Source: Streptomyces sp. F63 (GTDB taxonomy: Bacteria > Actinomycetota > Actinomycetes > Streptomycetales > Streptomycetaceae). From it: a stretch of 64,000 nucleotides of DNA. The translations under genes were made by a program, and so were the position numbers. Position 1 is the first letter of the stretch. The number at the start of each line of letters is the position of its first letter. Of the stretch, positions 1 to 8,387 are shown one piece after another. Where the stretch lies: the NCBI RefSeq assembly GCF_018070345.1, contig NZ_JAGPXX010000001.1, positions 310,001 through 374,000 of the forward strand, written 5' to 3'. The notes beneath the pieces were generated by a model, which was not told where the DNA came from, ran no database searches, and was given only the letters and a program-made list of their open reading frames with translations.

Positions 1-1
1 C

Positions 2-2527
2 GCCGCCCTGGCCGACCGTCACGCTCCCCTGCGCAGCGCGGTGCGCAGCGTGGAGGGGGTGCCGCACGCGGTGGTGCACGACGGATACGTCCCGGAGCCG
101 GCCGTCCTGTCGGTCGCCTCGGCGCAGGAGGCGCTGGAGCACGCCGCGCGGGACGTGCGCCGGCCCTTCGACCTCGCGGCGCCGGGACTGTTGCGCTCCA
201 CCCTCTACGAGGTGACTCCCGAGCACCACCTGATCATCATGACCCTGCACCACATCGTCGGCGACGGCTGGTCGGTGGGGGTGCTCACCCGGGAGCTGGG
301 CGAGGCGTACACGGCCCTGGCCGAAGGCCGCGACTGGACCCCGGAGCCACTGCCGACGGACTACGGCGCCTGGGTGGAGGAGGAGGCCGCCACGGACTGG
401 GATCCGTCGCTGGCCTACTGGCGCGAGGCGCTCCGGGACGCCCCGCCGATGCTCGGCATGCCCCTCGACAAGGCCCGTCCGTCCCGTCTGTCCTACCGCG
501 CACACCAGGCGGTCGGCACCCTGGAGGCCGCTGACAAGGCCGCGCTGTCGGCCTTCGCACGCCGGCACCGGGTCTCCCCCACGATGGTGCTGCTGTCCGC
601 ATGGGCGGCGGCCCTCCACCGGCACAGCGGGCAGGAGGACCTGGTGGTGGGCATGCCGGTGTCGGGCCGGGACGCCCCGGAACTGGCCGGTTTGATCGGC
701 CTGTTCATGAACGCGCTGCCGATCCGGATACGGCTGGAGCCGGGTCTCTCCTTCGCCGACCTGCTGCGCCGAGTGCGCGGCACCGTCACCGAAGGCCTGC
801 AGCACCGCAAGCTGCCGTTCGCCAAGCTCGTCGCGGCCCTGCAGCCCGAGCGGAACCCGACGTACGCCCCGGTCTTCCAGACGGTCTTCAACCACGGCTC
901 CTCCGGTGACGGTCTGGTACTGCCCGGCGTTCGTGTGGCACCGGTCCAGGTCGGCGCGGTGTCCTCGGCCGTCGACCTCGAACTGGTCGCGGTCGACAGC
1001 GCCGACGACGAGACCACCCGGCTCACGGTCATCTGCGCGACCGACGTCTTCGCACCGGAAACGGCCGAACTGCTGCTCGGCCACGTCCGCGAGCTGCTGC
1101 GGCACGCCCTCCGGGCACCCGAGACCGCCGTGGACCGGCTGCAGCTGGCCGGAGACGAGGAGATGAAGCGGACGTCCGCCCTCTGCGCGCCCCCCGCCGT
1201 AGAAGTCACCGCGGTCGACGGGGTGCTCGATCTGTTCGAGCGGCAGGTCGCCGAGCGTCCGGACGCCGTCGCCGTGAGCGCGGCGGGTCGCGACCTGACC
1301 TACGCCGAGCTCGACCGGGCGGCTGCCCGGATGGCGTCGGCCATGGCCGACGAGGGAGTGGTCCGGGGCGACGTGGTGGCCCTGTACCTGGACCGCTCGG
1401 TGGACATGCTGCTGTCGATGCTTGCCGCCTGGAAGGCCGGCGCCGCCTACCTTCCGGTGGATCCCGGCTACCCCCGCAAGCGCGCGGAGTTCGTCCTCGC
1501 CGACTCGGGGGCCTCCCTCGTGGTCACCACGGAGCAGGGCGTGATGTCCCTGCCGGACACCGACCTGCCGGTGGCGGTCGTCGAGGAGGCACTGGCCGGG
1601 CCGGACGCACCTGCCACGACACGGGCGACGAGCGAGGAGGACCCCGCGTACGTGATCTATACGTCGGGTTCGACGGGCCTGCCGAAGGGCGTGCTCGTGC
1701 CGCACCGGGCCGTGGTCAACTTCCTCGCCTCGATGGCTGTCGAACCGGGTCTGACCGGCGACGACGTCATGCTGGCGCTCACCAGCCCGTCGTTCGACAT
1801 CGCGGTCCTGGAGCTCTTCCTGCCGCTGGTGGTGGGGGCCCGGGTGGTGATCGCGAGCCCGCAGGACGCCCGCGACCCCGAGGCACTGGCGGCGCTGATC
1901 CGCGAGCAGGGGGTCACCACCGTTCAGGCGACGCCCATCACCTGGCTGCACCTGGTGCCCGAGCTGACCGGCAACCCCCGCATCCGCCGGGCCCTGTGCG
2001 GCGGCGAGGCCGTGAGCCGGGACCTGGCCGACGGCCTGTGCGAGGTGGCCGACGCCGTGTGGAACATGTACGGCCCCACGGAGACGACCGTGTGGTCCCT
2101 CTGCGCGCCGGTCACCCCCGGCGCACCGGGCGAGTCCGTCCCGATCGGCCGGCCCATCGCCAACACCACGGCCTTCGTGATGGACGACGGGCTGCACGCC
2201 CAGCCGGCCGGAGTCGTCGGCGAACTGTGCATCGGGGGTCTCGGAGTGGCCCTGGGCTACCTGGGCCGTGCCGAGCTGACCGCCGAACGCTTCCCCGGCG
2301 GGGAGCTGTACCGGACCGGTGACCTGGTCCGGATGCGTCTGGACGGCACCTTCGAGTTCCTGGGCCGCGCCGACGGCCAGGTCAAGGTGCGCGGTCACCG
2401 GATCGAACTGGAGGAGATCGGAGCGGTCCTGCGGCGCCATCCGCGGGTGAAGGACGCGGTCGTGGTGCCCCGTCCCGACACCACGGGCGGGCGGCAGCTG
2501 GTGGCCTACGTCGTCGAGAGGAAGTAG
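2..2527 (+). CDS. NRPS condensation-adenylation protein, 5' end outside window
   Basis: The frame is open to the left edge, so the true start lies upstream (the GTG at 41 is internal to a condensation domain). The visible part has a condensation domain with HHIVGDG (HHxxxDG) near residue 83, then an adenylation domain with A3 YTSGSTGLPKG, A5 MYGPTETT, A7 YRTGD and A8 GRADGQVKVRGHRIE. The specificity residues I extract against GrsA are D-I-L-Q-L-G-M-V-W, close to the common glycine code DILQLGLIW, so glycine is the predicted substrate (inference). The protein stops about 20 residues after A8/A9 begins, at VAYVVERK, so the A10 segment with the catalytic lysine is absent, as is any carrier domain. 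The carrier domain is supplied by the next gene, 7 nt downstream, which is preceded by a GAGAGGAAG ribosome site inside this gene's end. Confidence 0.9.
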   Translation, partial: AALADRHAPLRSAVRSVEGVPHAVVHDGYVPEPAVLSVASAQEALEHAARDVRRPFDLAAPGLLRSTLYEVTPEHHLIIMTLHHIVGDGWSVGVLTRELGEAYTALAEGRDWTPEPLPTDYGAWVEEEAATDWDPSLAYWREALRDAPPMLGMPLDKARPSRLSYRAHQAVGTLEAADKAALSAFARRHRVSPTMVLLSAWAAALHRHSGQEDLVVGMPVSGRDAPELAGLIGLFMNALPIRIRLEPGLSFADLLRRVRGTVTEGLQHRKLPFAKLVAALQPERNPTYAPVFQTVFNHGSSGDGLVLPGVRVAPVQVGAVSSAVDLELVAVDSADDETTRLTVICATDVFAPETAELLLGHVRELLRHALRAPETAVDRLQLAGDEEMKRTSALCAPPAVEVTAVDGVLDLFERQVAERPDAVAVSAAGRDLTYAELDRAAARMASAMADEGVVRGDVVALYLDRSVDMLLSMLAAWKAGAAYLPVDPGYPRKRAEFVLADSGASLVVTTEQGVMSLPDTDLPVAVVEEALAGPDAPATTRATSEEDPAYVIYTSGSTGLPKGVLVPHRAVVNFLASMAVEPGLTGDDVMLALTSPSFDIAVLELFLPLVVGARVVIASPQDARDPEALAALIREQGVTTVQATPITWLHLVPELTGNPRIRRALCGGEAVSRDLADGLCEVADAVWNMYGPTETTVWSLCAPVTPGAPGESVPIGRPIANTTAFVMDDGLHAQPAGVVGELCIGGLGVALGYLGRAELTAERFPGGELYRTGDLVRMRLDGTFEFLGRADGQVKVRGHRIELEEIGAVLRRHPRVKDAVVVPRPDTTGGRQLVAYVVERK

Positions 2528-2534
2528 CAGCGGC

Positions 2535-3554
2535 ATGACATCGACATTCCGGCCCCGCAGCGGTGTCGAGGCCGAACTGGGCGCGATCTGGAGCGAGCTG
2601 CTCGGACACTCCGACTTCGGCGTGCACGACAGCTTCTTCCGCGTCGGCGGGACCTCCTTCGCCGCCGTCCGGCTCCTGGCACGTCTGAACAGCGCCTTCG
2701 GGTACGACATCCCGCTGTCCGAGCTGGTCCGCAGCCCCACGGTGGCGGACCTGGCCATGCTGCTGCGGGGCAGCGCGACGCCCGGGCCGGCCGTGCTCGT
2801 CCCGATCGACGCCACGGGCGACCTGCCACCCCTGTTCTGCCTGCATCCGATCGGTGGGAACGTGTCCCGCTACGTCGCCCTGGCCCAGGCCCTGGGCGAC
2901 GAGCAGCCGGTGTACGGGCTGCAGTCGATCGGGCTCGGCGACGGTTCGTCGGCCGTGGCGGACATCGAGGAGATGGCCGCCTCCTACGTCGAGGAGATCG
3001 TCCGGCTCCGGCCCGAGGGGCCGTACCGGCTGCTGGGCTACTCGATGGGCGGCATACTCGCCCACGCGTGTGCCCGGCTGCTGTTCGAGCGGACCGGGGA
3101 GCAGCCCTTCCTCGCGGTCGTCGACACCGACGTGCGGTACCCCGCCCACTTCGACCCGTGGGACGAGGTGGTGCGGATCGTGCTGAAGGCCGACCGCTCC
3201 GAAGTGGACGGTTCGGTACTGCGCGGTGCGGACCGGGACACGGCGGTGCGCACCTTGCACCGGCTGTGCGTGGAGAGGGACGTCCTCAGCGCCGGCTTCC
3301 CGGTGGAGCGCCTCGGCGACATCTTCGACACGGTCTGGGCGAACCTCGAAGCCGTGCGGTCCTTCTCGCCCGTGCCGTACCCGGGCGAAATGGTGCTCTT
3401 CTGCTGCGGAGAGGAGTCGGACCTGGGCTGGACTCCGTACGCGGGCGGGATCCGGACCCGTGTCCTGGAGGGCGGCCACTTCGGGGTGATGGAACTCGAA
3501 GGGGCCACGGCGCTCGCCGCCGCCCTGCGGGAACTGCTGGCCGGCCGGGAATGA
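2535..3554 (+). CDS. NRPS carrier-thioesterase didomain protein
   Basis: 339 aa. Residues 10-80 are a peptidyl carrier domain with the phosphopantetheine serine in GGTSF (Ser41). From about residue 95 there is a type I thioesterase with FCLHPIGG (oxyanion region), the nucleophile elbow GYSMGG (Ser170), an acid in VVDTD and a catalytic His in GGHFGV near the C-terminus. It should accept the aminoacyl group from the upstream C-A protein and release the final chain by hydrolysis or amidation/cyclisation. Its N-terminus begins exactly where a normal A-T linker begins, so the pair looks like one module split into two genes, with loss of the A10 part of the adenylation domain between them. It probably forms a small operon with its neighbours on both sides. 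Confidence 0.88.
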   Translation: MTSTFRPRSGVEAELGAIWSELLGHSDFGVHDSFFRVGGTSFAAVRLLARLNSAFGYDIPLSELVRSPTVADLAMLLRGSATPGPAVLVPIDATGDLPPLFCLHPIGGNVSRYVALAQALGDEQPVYGLQSIGLGDGSSAVADIEEMAASYVEEIVRLRPEGPYRLLGYSMGGILAHACARLLFERTGEQPFLAVVDTDVRYPAHFDPWDEVVRIVLKADRSEVDGSVLRGADRDTAVRTLHRLCVERDVLSAGFPVERLGDIFDTVWANLEAVRSFSPVPYPGEMVLFCCGEESDLGWTPYAGGIRTRVLEGGHFGVMELEGATALAAALRELLAGRE

Positions 3555-3561
3555 GGGCGCG

Positions 3562-3999
3562 GTGCTGAACCGGTCCTACGCCGGCCGCGAGATCCGGCCC
3601 CTCCACGTCCACCGCGTGACGGAGGCCGAGCTGGTCGCGTTCGCCGACGCGGTCGGGGAGAGCCATCCCGCCTGCCGGTCCGCGGCGGCCGCGGCCCGGC
3701 TCGGTCATCCCGCGGTACTCGCCGTGCCGACGTACACCGGTGTGCTGGCGCTGCGGGCGGAGCGGGTCCTCTTCGACGACCCGGATCTCGGGGCGGACCC
3801 CGCGTCGCTGCGCCACCGCGAGTCGCGGATCACCGCGCACCGTCCGGTGTACGCGGGGGACCTGCTCACCTGCTCGGTCCGGGTGTCCTCGATCGAGCAG
3901 GTCGGGGCGAACGAACTGCTGGTCACGGAGGTGGCGATGCGGGCAGGGGACGAACCGGTGGCCCTGGTGCGCAACACCGTCGTGATGGGCGGTGCCTGA
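3562..3999 (+). CDS. Hot-dog fold dehydratase-like protein (MaoC N-terminal/FAS1-like)
   Basis: 145 aa, GTG start 7 nt after the thioesterase stop. The pattern (SYAGREI at residues 5-11, a DAVGESHPAC segment, a P-rich VPTYTGVL helix, ITAHRPVYAGDLLTC) is that of the N-terminal MaoC/FAS1-like dehydratase family, as in the HadA half of mycobacterial HadAB. Such proteins dehydrate 3-hydroxyacyl-ACP or CoA but usually need a MaoC partner carrying the catalytic Asp and His. I see no clear hydratase-2 motif here and no partner in the window. In this cluster it is the best candidate for removing water after the FabG-like ketoreductase (15448-16188) acts on an aryl-beta-ketoacyl-ACP. Confidence 0.7.
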   Translation: MLNRSYAGREIRPLHVHRVTEAELVAFADAVGESHPACRSAAAAARLGHPAVLAVPTYTGVLALRAERVLFDDPDLGADPASLRHRESRITAHRPVYAGDLLTCSVRVSSIEQVGANELLVTEVAMRAGDEPVALVRNTVVMGGA

Positions 4000-4046
4000 C
4001 GGTCCGCCGCCGCACGCGAGGAGGTCGCGTGCGGCGCGGGACGGCC

Positions 4047-5048
4047 TCAGTCGATCTCGTCCAGGGCGACCCGCCGGCCCTCGCGCAGCGAGACCCGCAC
4101 GGCGGCCACCGCGCGCATCGCGTCCAGCGCGGCCTCGGGCAGGCAGGGGTTCTCGCCGCTCCCCCGGCACAGGCGGAGGAAGTCGGCCATCTCTGCCGCG
4201 TAGGCGGGCGCGAACCGGTCCAGGAACCCCTCGTAGCCGTCCTCCGGGGCCGGTGCCCGCCGAGCACCGTCCAGCAGGGCCAGCGGGGTGCGGTCCGTCA
4301 GCCCGGCGGCGGCGGAGCCCTTCGTACCGAGCAGCTCGACGCGATGGTCGTAGCCGTGCGGATCGGTCCGGCTCGCGGTCAGCACTCCGCGGGCCCCGTC
4401 CTCCAGCGTGAGCAGCACGGTCAATACGTCGTGGTCGCCCAGCTCCGCGTAGGGCCCCTCAGTGAGCACGGCCCCGTCCGCGTACACCTCGGTGATCCGC
4501 CGGCCGGCGAGCCACGGCACGGCGTCCAGGTCGTGCACGACGCAGTCGGCGGCCATTCCGCCCGAGACGGCGAGGTAGGACGCGGGCGGCGGTTCCCTGT
4601 CGAAGGCGGTGGCCCGCACCATCAGGACATCGCCCAGGTCGCCCGCGGCGACGGCCGCGCGCAGCCGGACGTAGCCGGGGTCGCGCCGCCGCTGGAAGCC
4701 GATCTGCACACGGGCGCCGGTCCGCCGCACCAGTGTCGTGACCCGGTGGGCCTCGGCGAGCGTGGTGGCGACCGGCTTCTCGCAGAAGACCGCGAGGCCG
4801 CGCTCGGCCCCCTCGGCTATCAGTTCGGGATGGGTGTGCGAGGGAGTGGCGACCACCATGCCGTCGCGGACCGCGAGCGCGTCCGCGACGCCGTGCGCCA
4901 CCCGGGCTCCGATCCGGCCGGCGAGGGCCTCGGCGGCGCCCGTGTCGGCATCGTGGACCACCAGGTCGAGGTCAGGATCGGCGGCCAGGAGGTTGGCGGC
5001 GTGCAGGGAACCGATGCGCCCCGCACCCAGTACTGCGATCTGTGTCAT
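4047..5048 (-). CDS. Gfo/Idh/MocA family NAD(P)-dependent oxidoreductase
   Basis: 333 aa. The start chosen is the ATG giving MTQIAVLGAG; longer readings run into the divergent promoter region. The N-terminal Rossmann fold has GAGRIGSLHA, then the family signature EKPVATT, a C-terminal dehydrogenase domain with the conserved HDLD pair (VVHDLDAVPWLAG) and GTKGSA. This is the layout of inositol 2-dehydrogenases and sugar oxidoreductases. A role on a cyclitol or sugar building block is plausible but not shown. It is transcribed away from the aminohydroxybenzoate operon across a 139-bp divergent control region, and its 3' end faces the dehydratase gene with only 47 bp between. Confidence 0.85.
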   Translation of the reverse strand: MTQIAVLGAGRIGSLHAANLLAADPDLDLVVHDADTGAAEALAGRIGARVAHGVADALAVRDGMVVATPSHTHPELIAEGAERGLAVFCEKPVATTLAEAHRVTTLVRRTGARVQIGFQRRRDPGYVRLRAAVAAGDLGDVLMVRATAFDREPPPASYLAVSGGMAADCVVHDLDAVPWLAGRRITEVYADGAVLTEGPYAELGDHDVLTVLLTLEDGARGVLTASRTDPHGYDHRVELLGTKGSAAAGLTDRTPLALLDGARRAPAPEDGYEGFLDRFAPAYAAEMADFLRLCRGSGENPCLPEAALDAMRAVAAVRVSLREGRRVALDEID

Positions 5049-5187
5049 CCCGAAAGCGTGCGCGGCCGCCCTGACGGTCCACCGCGCCCTGGCAGCTAAC
5101 TGCCAGCCCGCTCGACCACCGCGTGACCAGGCAGAAGCTGTTGCTCCATTCAGCCAACGCCGGGACAGATCTTGCAGGAGTGTGGAC
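5049..5187. promoter_or_regulatory. Divergent control region with inverted repeat
   Basis: 139 bp between the divergent oxidoreductase and aldolase genes. It contains the inverted repeat CTGGCAG-CTAA-CTGCCAG at 5089-5106, a good candidate operator, and GACCAGGCAGAA at 5125-5136. The latter recurs as GACCAGGCAAAA at 20034-20045, upstream of the other plus-strand operon. A ribosome site AGGAG (5176-5180) serves the aldolase start. No convincing -35/-10 pair was identified. Confidence 0.5.
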
Positions 5188-5988
5188 ATGATCGTCAGCG
5201 GAAAAGAGCGCAGACTGCGTAGGCTGTTCTCTCCGTTCTCCGGGCGCAGCGTCATGCTGCCCATCGACCAGCCCGTGTCCCTCGGACCGATCCGGGGGAT
5301 CACCGACCTTCACAAGGCGCTTCCGACGCTCCTGGCCGGCGAGCCGGACGCCGTCATCGCCCATCGGGGCGTCCTCCAACGCATACCGGCCGAACTGGCG
5401 GTCCGCACGAACCTGGTCATGCACCTCTCCGCAGGCACCGACCTGTCCGGCCGCGGCTACGACAAGACCCTGACCGGCACGGTCGCCGAGGCGGTCCGGC
5501 TCGGTGCCGACGCGGTCTCCGTCCAGGTCACCTTCGGCACGGCCGAGGAGAAGGCGATGCTCACCGACCTGGCCGCGATCGCCGGCCAGTGCTCGCAGTG
5601 GGACATGCCCCTGCTGACGATGGTGTACGTACGCGGCGCGGACCCGGTGGCCGACCCGGGCAAGGTCGCGCACGGCGCCCGGGTCGCCGCCGAACTCGGC
5701 GCCGACGTCGTCAAGGTGCAGTACACCGGAAGCAGGGAGTCCTTCGAGTCCGTCGTCGACGGCTGCTTCGTCCCCGTGGTCGTCGCCGGTGGCGAGCGCA
5801 ACGGCGACGAGGACTCCTTGCGCGACACCGTTACCGGCGCCCTGCGGGCCGGTGCCGCGGGCGTCTGCGTCGGCCGCAACGTCTTCCAGCACGACGACCC
5901 GCAGCGTGCGCTCACCGAGCTGCGGGCGACCGTCCACTCCGATTCCCTCCTGCTCTCCTACTCCGAGGATGTACCGACCCATGTCTAA
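5188..5988 (+). CDS. griI: GriI-like aldolase (2-amino-4,5-dihydroxy-6-oxo-7-phosphooxyheptanoate synthase type)
   Basis: 266 aa, DeoC/class I FBP-aldolase family (same family as archaeal ADH synthase). It has VMLPIDQPVSLGP, the Schiff-base lysine region GADVVKVQYTGS and the phosphate-binding VVVAGGERNGDED / GAAGVCVGRNVF. With the next gene it reproduces the GriI-GriH pair of grixazone biosynthesis: GriI condenses L-aspartate 4-semialdehyde with dihydroxyacetone phosphate, and GriH cyclises and aromatises the product to 3-amino-4-hydroxybenzoate. Such pairs also occur in manumycin-type and platensimycin-type clusters. ATG with AGGAG 7 nt upstream. It opens a tightly overlapping eight-gene operon to 13164. 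Confidence 0.88.
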   Translation: MIVSGKERRLRRLFSPFSGRSVMLPIDQPVSLGPIRGITDLHKALPTLLAGEPDAVIAHRGVLQRIPAELAVRTNLVMHLSAGTDLSGRGYDKTLTGTVAEAVRLGADAVSVQVTFGTAEEKAMLTDLAAIAGQCSQWDMPLLTMVYVRGADPVADPGKVAHGARVAAELGADVVKVQYTGSRESFESVVDGCFVPVVVAGGERNGDEDSLRDTVTGALRAGAAGVCVGRNVFQHDDPQRALTELRATVHSDSLLLSYSEDVPTHV

Positions 5989-7096
5989 CGCCAGCGGCGC
6001 CATTCCGATCTGGTGCGACCTCTCCCACCTCGGCGAGTCCACTCACGACCGTCTCACCCACGTCCTGCAGACGCCCGCCGAGGGCGTGCTCCTGAGCCCC
6101 GGCCAGGTCCCGTCGACCCCGCTGCCGGGGCGGGTGCGCACCGCGGTGCTCGTCCGGGACCCGGCCGAGCTGGAGGGGCTGGACGCCCAGCTCCCGCTGA
6201 CCGTGATCGCCAAGGACCTCGACGCGCTGGGCCGGCTCCCCCCGGCCTGGCGGCGCGGCCTGTGGATCGAGGTCGACGACGGCGACAGCATGAACGCCGC
6301 GGTCGCCGCGCTGGGCCTGGTGGACGTGCTCGTCGTGAGCTTCTCCGACGAGACCAACATCCCGCTCGAACTGATCATCGCCGAGGCCCAGCACCACAGG
6401 ACCACCGTCATCAAGCGGGTGCGGTCCCTGGGCGACGCCCTGGTGACCCGCGGTGTCCTCCAGCACGGCCCGGAGGCCATGCTGCTCCGCGTCGACTCCC
6501 CGGGGGACGTGGCCGCGCTCGGCAACGCCTTCGCCGCGTTCCACACGGAGCAGCTGGACCTGGTGGCCGCCGAGGTCACCGACGTGCGCTCCATCGGCAT
6601 GGGCGTGCGGGGCTGCGTGGACACGGCGGACCTTTTCGAGCCGGACGAGGGCATGCTCGTCGGGTCGACCTCCTCGGGCGGCCTGCTGGTCTGCGCCGAG
6701 GTGCACTACCTGCCGTACATGAACCTGCGTCCCTTCCGGGTCAACGCGGGCGCCTCGCATTCCTACCTGTGGACACCGGGCGGCCGCACCGCCTACATCA
6801 CGGACCTGCGCGCCAGCGAGCCGGTGCTCGCGGTCAACACCTCCGGCCGGGCCCGCCCGGTCGTGGTCGGCCGGGTCAAGAGCGAGGTCCGGCCGCTGCG
6901 TCTGATCGAGTGCCGGATCGGCGACTCCACGATCAACACCATCGTGCAGGACGACTGGCACGTGCGGCTCTTCGACGCCGAGGGCAAGGTCCGCAACTGC
7001 ACCACGATCATGCCGGGCGACCGGATGATGGCGGTCGCCGCCAAGCCGGGCCGGCACGTGGGCATCTCCGTTTCCGAAATGATTGTGGAGGTCTGA
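5981..7096 (+). CDS. griH: GriH-like 3-amino-4-hydroxybenzoate synthase (3-dehydroquinate synthase II family)
   Basis: 371 aa; the ATG overlaps the aldolase stop by 8 nt. It matches the archaeal-type 3-dehydroquinate synthase II family throughout, including the late block SIGMGVRGCVDT, the GMLVGSTSSGG segment, NAGASHSYLW and the C-terminal PGDRMMAV. In secondary metabolism this family converts the C7 aldol product to 3-amino-4-hydroxybenzoate instead of making dehydroquinate. Direct coupling to the GriI-like gene makes that role the strongest functional prediction in the cluster. The aromatic acid would then be activated by the AMP ligase at 11851-13164 and loaded on a carrier protein. Confidence 0.88.
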   Translation: MSNASGAIPIWCDLSHLGESTHDRLTHVLQTPAEGVLLSPGQVPSTPLPGRVRTAVLVRDPAELEGLDAQLPLTVIAKDLDALGRLPPAWRRGLWIEVDDGDSMNAAVAALGLVDVLVVSFSDETNIPLELIIAEAQHHRTTVIKRVRSLGDALVTRGVLQHGPEAMLLRVDSPGDVAALGNAFAAFHTEQLDLVAAEVTDVRSIGMGVRGCVDTADLFEPDEGMLVGSTSSGGLLVCAEVHYLPYMNLRPFRVNAGASHSYLWTPGGRTAYITDLRASEPVLAVNTSGRARPVVVGRVKSEVRPLRLIECRIGDSTINTIVQDDWHVRLFDAEGKVRNCTTIMPGDRMMAVAAKPGRHVGISVSEMIVEV

Positions 7097-7102
7097 CGCC
7101 CC

Positions 7103-7345
7103 ATGAGCGCCACCATTCTCGACCGGGTCATCGAACTGCTCGAGCAGCGCGACTCGGTCACCGAGACGGTCACCCCGGAGATCGGCCTGGCCGACCTGGG
7201 AGTGGACTCCATCGACCTCGTCTACCTGTTGACCAGCTTTGAGCGGACCGACGACGCCGAGTTCGAGGACACGGACTTCGACCTCGGCCGGTACGGGACC
7301 GTGAGCGACCTGGCGGGCACCATCGCGACCCGGATCCATGACTGA
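7103..7345 (+). CDS. Acyl carrier protein
   Basis: 80 aa. A free-standing carrier protein with the phosphopantetheine site in LGVDSIDLV (Ser36) and the expected four-helix length; the acidic stretch 45-60 is typical of ACPs. A GGAGG lies 11 nt before the ATG, and the last codons overlap the next gene (ATGACTGA). It probably holds the aromatic acid or its one-unit-extended acrylate during ketosynthase, ketoreductase and dehydratase steps. Priming would be by the Sfp-type transferase at 24937-25608. Confidence 0.93.
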   Translation: MSATILDRVIELLEQRDSVTETVTPEIGLADLGVDSIDLVYLLTSFERTDDAEFEDTDFDLGRYGTVSDLAGTIATRIHD

Positions 7346-8387
7346 CCGGGTCCAGGCCGCCCCGGCCCGGCCGGTCTTCGACCCGGAGCTGTCGCTGGGC
7401 TGGCGCACCGGCCCGCTGGACGGCCTCAGCTGCCTGCTGCGATGTGCCGAATCGGTCCTGCGGGCCGAGGGCTTCGGCCCGCTGGACGTGGCCCGTGCCC
7501 TGGCCCTGCCGCTCGACCTGAGCGGCGCCCGGCGCGCGCCGGGCCGGTTCCGGTCCGGCCGTCTGCAGTGGCGCAACGCCGTCGACGGACGCGAGCACTG
7601 GGCAGAGCTGGAGCGCCTGGTCGCGGACGGGACTCCGGTCGTCCTGATGCCCGACCGTTTCTACTGGCCCGGGGACGAGTTCGAGGGCAAGCGGCACTTC
7701 CTGGACCACATGGTGCTGGTCATCGGGCGTGCCGGGTCTCGGCTCACGGCCCTCGACACCGACGCGCCGGCCGAGGACGGCTACCTCCGGCACATCGAGA
7801 TCACGCCGGAGGTGAGGCGCGGCGCCTGCCGGTTCGCCACCGTCCACTTCGACGCCCCGGGCGACACCGCGGAGTCGCTGCGCACCACGCTCCTGGAGCC
7901 GATGGCCCGCTGGACCGCCGACGACCTGGCGGCCCTGGACGGCTTCGCCGCGCGGTGGGAGCGCGAAGGCCTGAACGGGCCGATGGCCCGCGCGCTGCAC
8001 GTCCTGGTCCTGGGCGAGCTGCAGCCCGCGCTGTTCCTGACCTCCCTGTCGGTCCAGGACACGGCACCGGCCGTCGCGGACGCCTCGAGATCGGCGGCCG
8101 CCGCGGCCCAGCGCCTGGGCATGGCGCTGCTGGGCGCCCACCGGTTCGCCGGCGAGCAGGCGGAGGACTCCTCGTTCTACGGGCCGGTGCTGCCCGCCTT
8201 CGACTCCGTCCGTACCGCCCTCGCCCGGCTCGTGAGCACCGCCCACGCCGAGCTGGGGCTCGTCCAGGATCCGCCGGGCCGGCCCGACGACCGGCTGTGG
8301 CACCGCGTCGAGCGGATGCGCGACTGGTGCTTCGCCGACGCAGTGGCTCCGCCCACCACCGTGACCTCCGAGGGAGACAACCGATGA
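7338..8387 (+). CDS. BtrH-like (papain-fold N-terminal domain) putative acyl-ACP:amine acyltransferase
   Basis: 349 aa. The N-terminal half has the layout of the BtrH N-terminal/C39-like fold: a Cys-bearing helix (SCLLRCAES, Cys32/Cys36), a strand ending in H-F-L-D-H-M (His120/His124) and an Asp strand (LTALDTD). The C-terminal 170 residues are helical, as in the DUF4872-type domain that usually follows. In butirosin biosynthesis BtrH moves an acyl chain from the ACP BtrI onto an amine of the antibiotic. Sitting directly after an ACP gene, with an 8-nt overlap, it may join the carrier-bound aryl acid to an amino group. The family call is from fold-level pattern only. Confidence 0.5.
   Translation: MTDRVQAAPARPVFDPELSLGWRTGPLDGLSCLLRCAESVLRAEGFGPLDVARALALPLDLSGARRAPGRFRSGRLQWRNAVDGREHWAELERLVADGTPVVLMPDRFYWPGDEFEGKRHFLDHMVLVIGRAGSRLTALDTDAPAEDGYLRHIEITPEVRRGACRFATVHFDAPGDTAESLRTTLLEPMARWTADDLAALDGFAARWEREGLNGPMARALHVLVLGELQPALFLTSLSVQDTAPAVADASRSAAAAAQRLGMALLGAHRFAGEQAEDSSFYGPVLPAFDSVRTALARLVSTAHAELGLVQDPPGRPDDRLWHRVERMRDWCFADAVAPPTTVTSEGDNR

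Noticed and set aside
2500..2540. A frameshift joining the C-A and T-TE genes to restore A10
   Set aside because: Only 7 nt lie between them and no frame encodes the missing 45 residues, so a simple frameshift cannot explain the loss.
4047..5303. Longer start for the Gfo/Idh/MocA protein
   Set aside because: The extra N-terminal residues precede the Rossmann strand and run through the divergent promoter into the aldolase gene.
5912..7576. 554-codon minus-strand ORF opposite the GriH-like gene
   Set aside because: Overlaps three well-supported genes on the other strand and shows no family motif.
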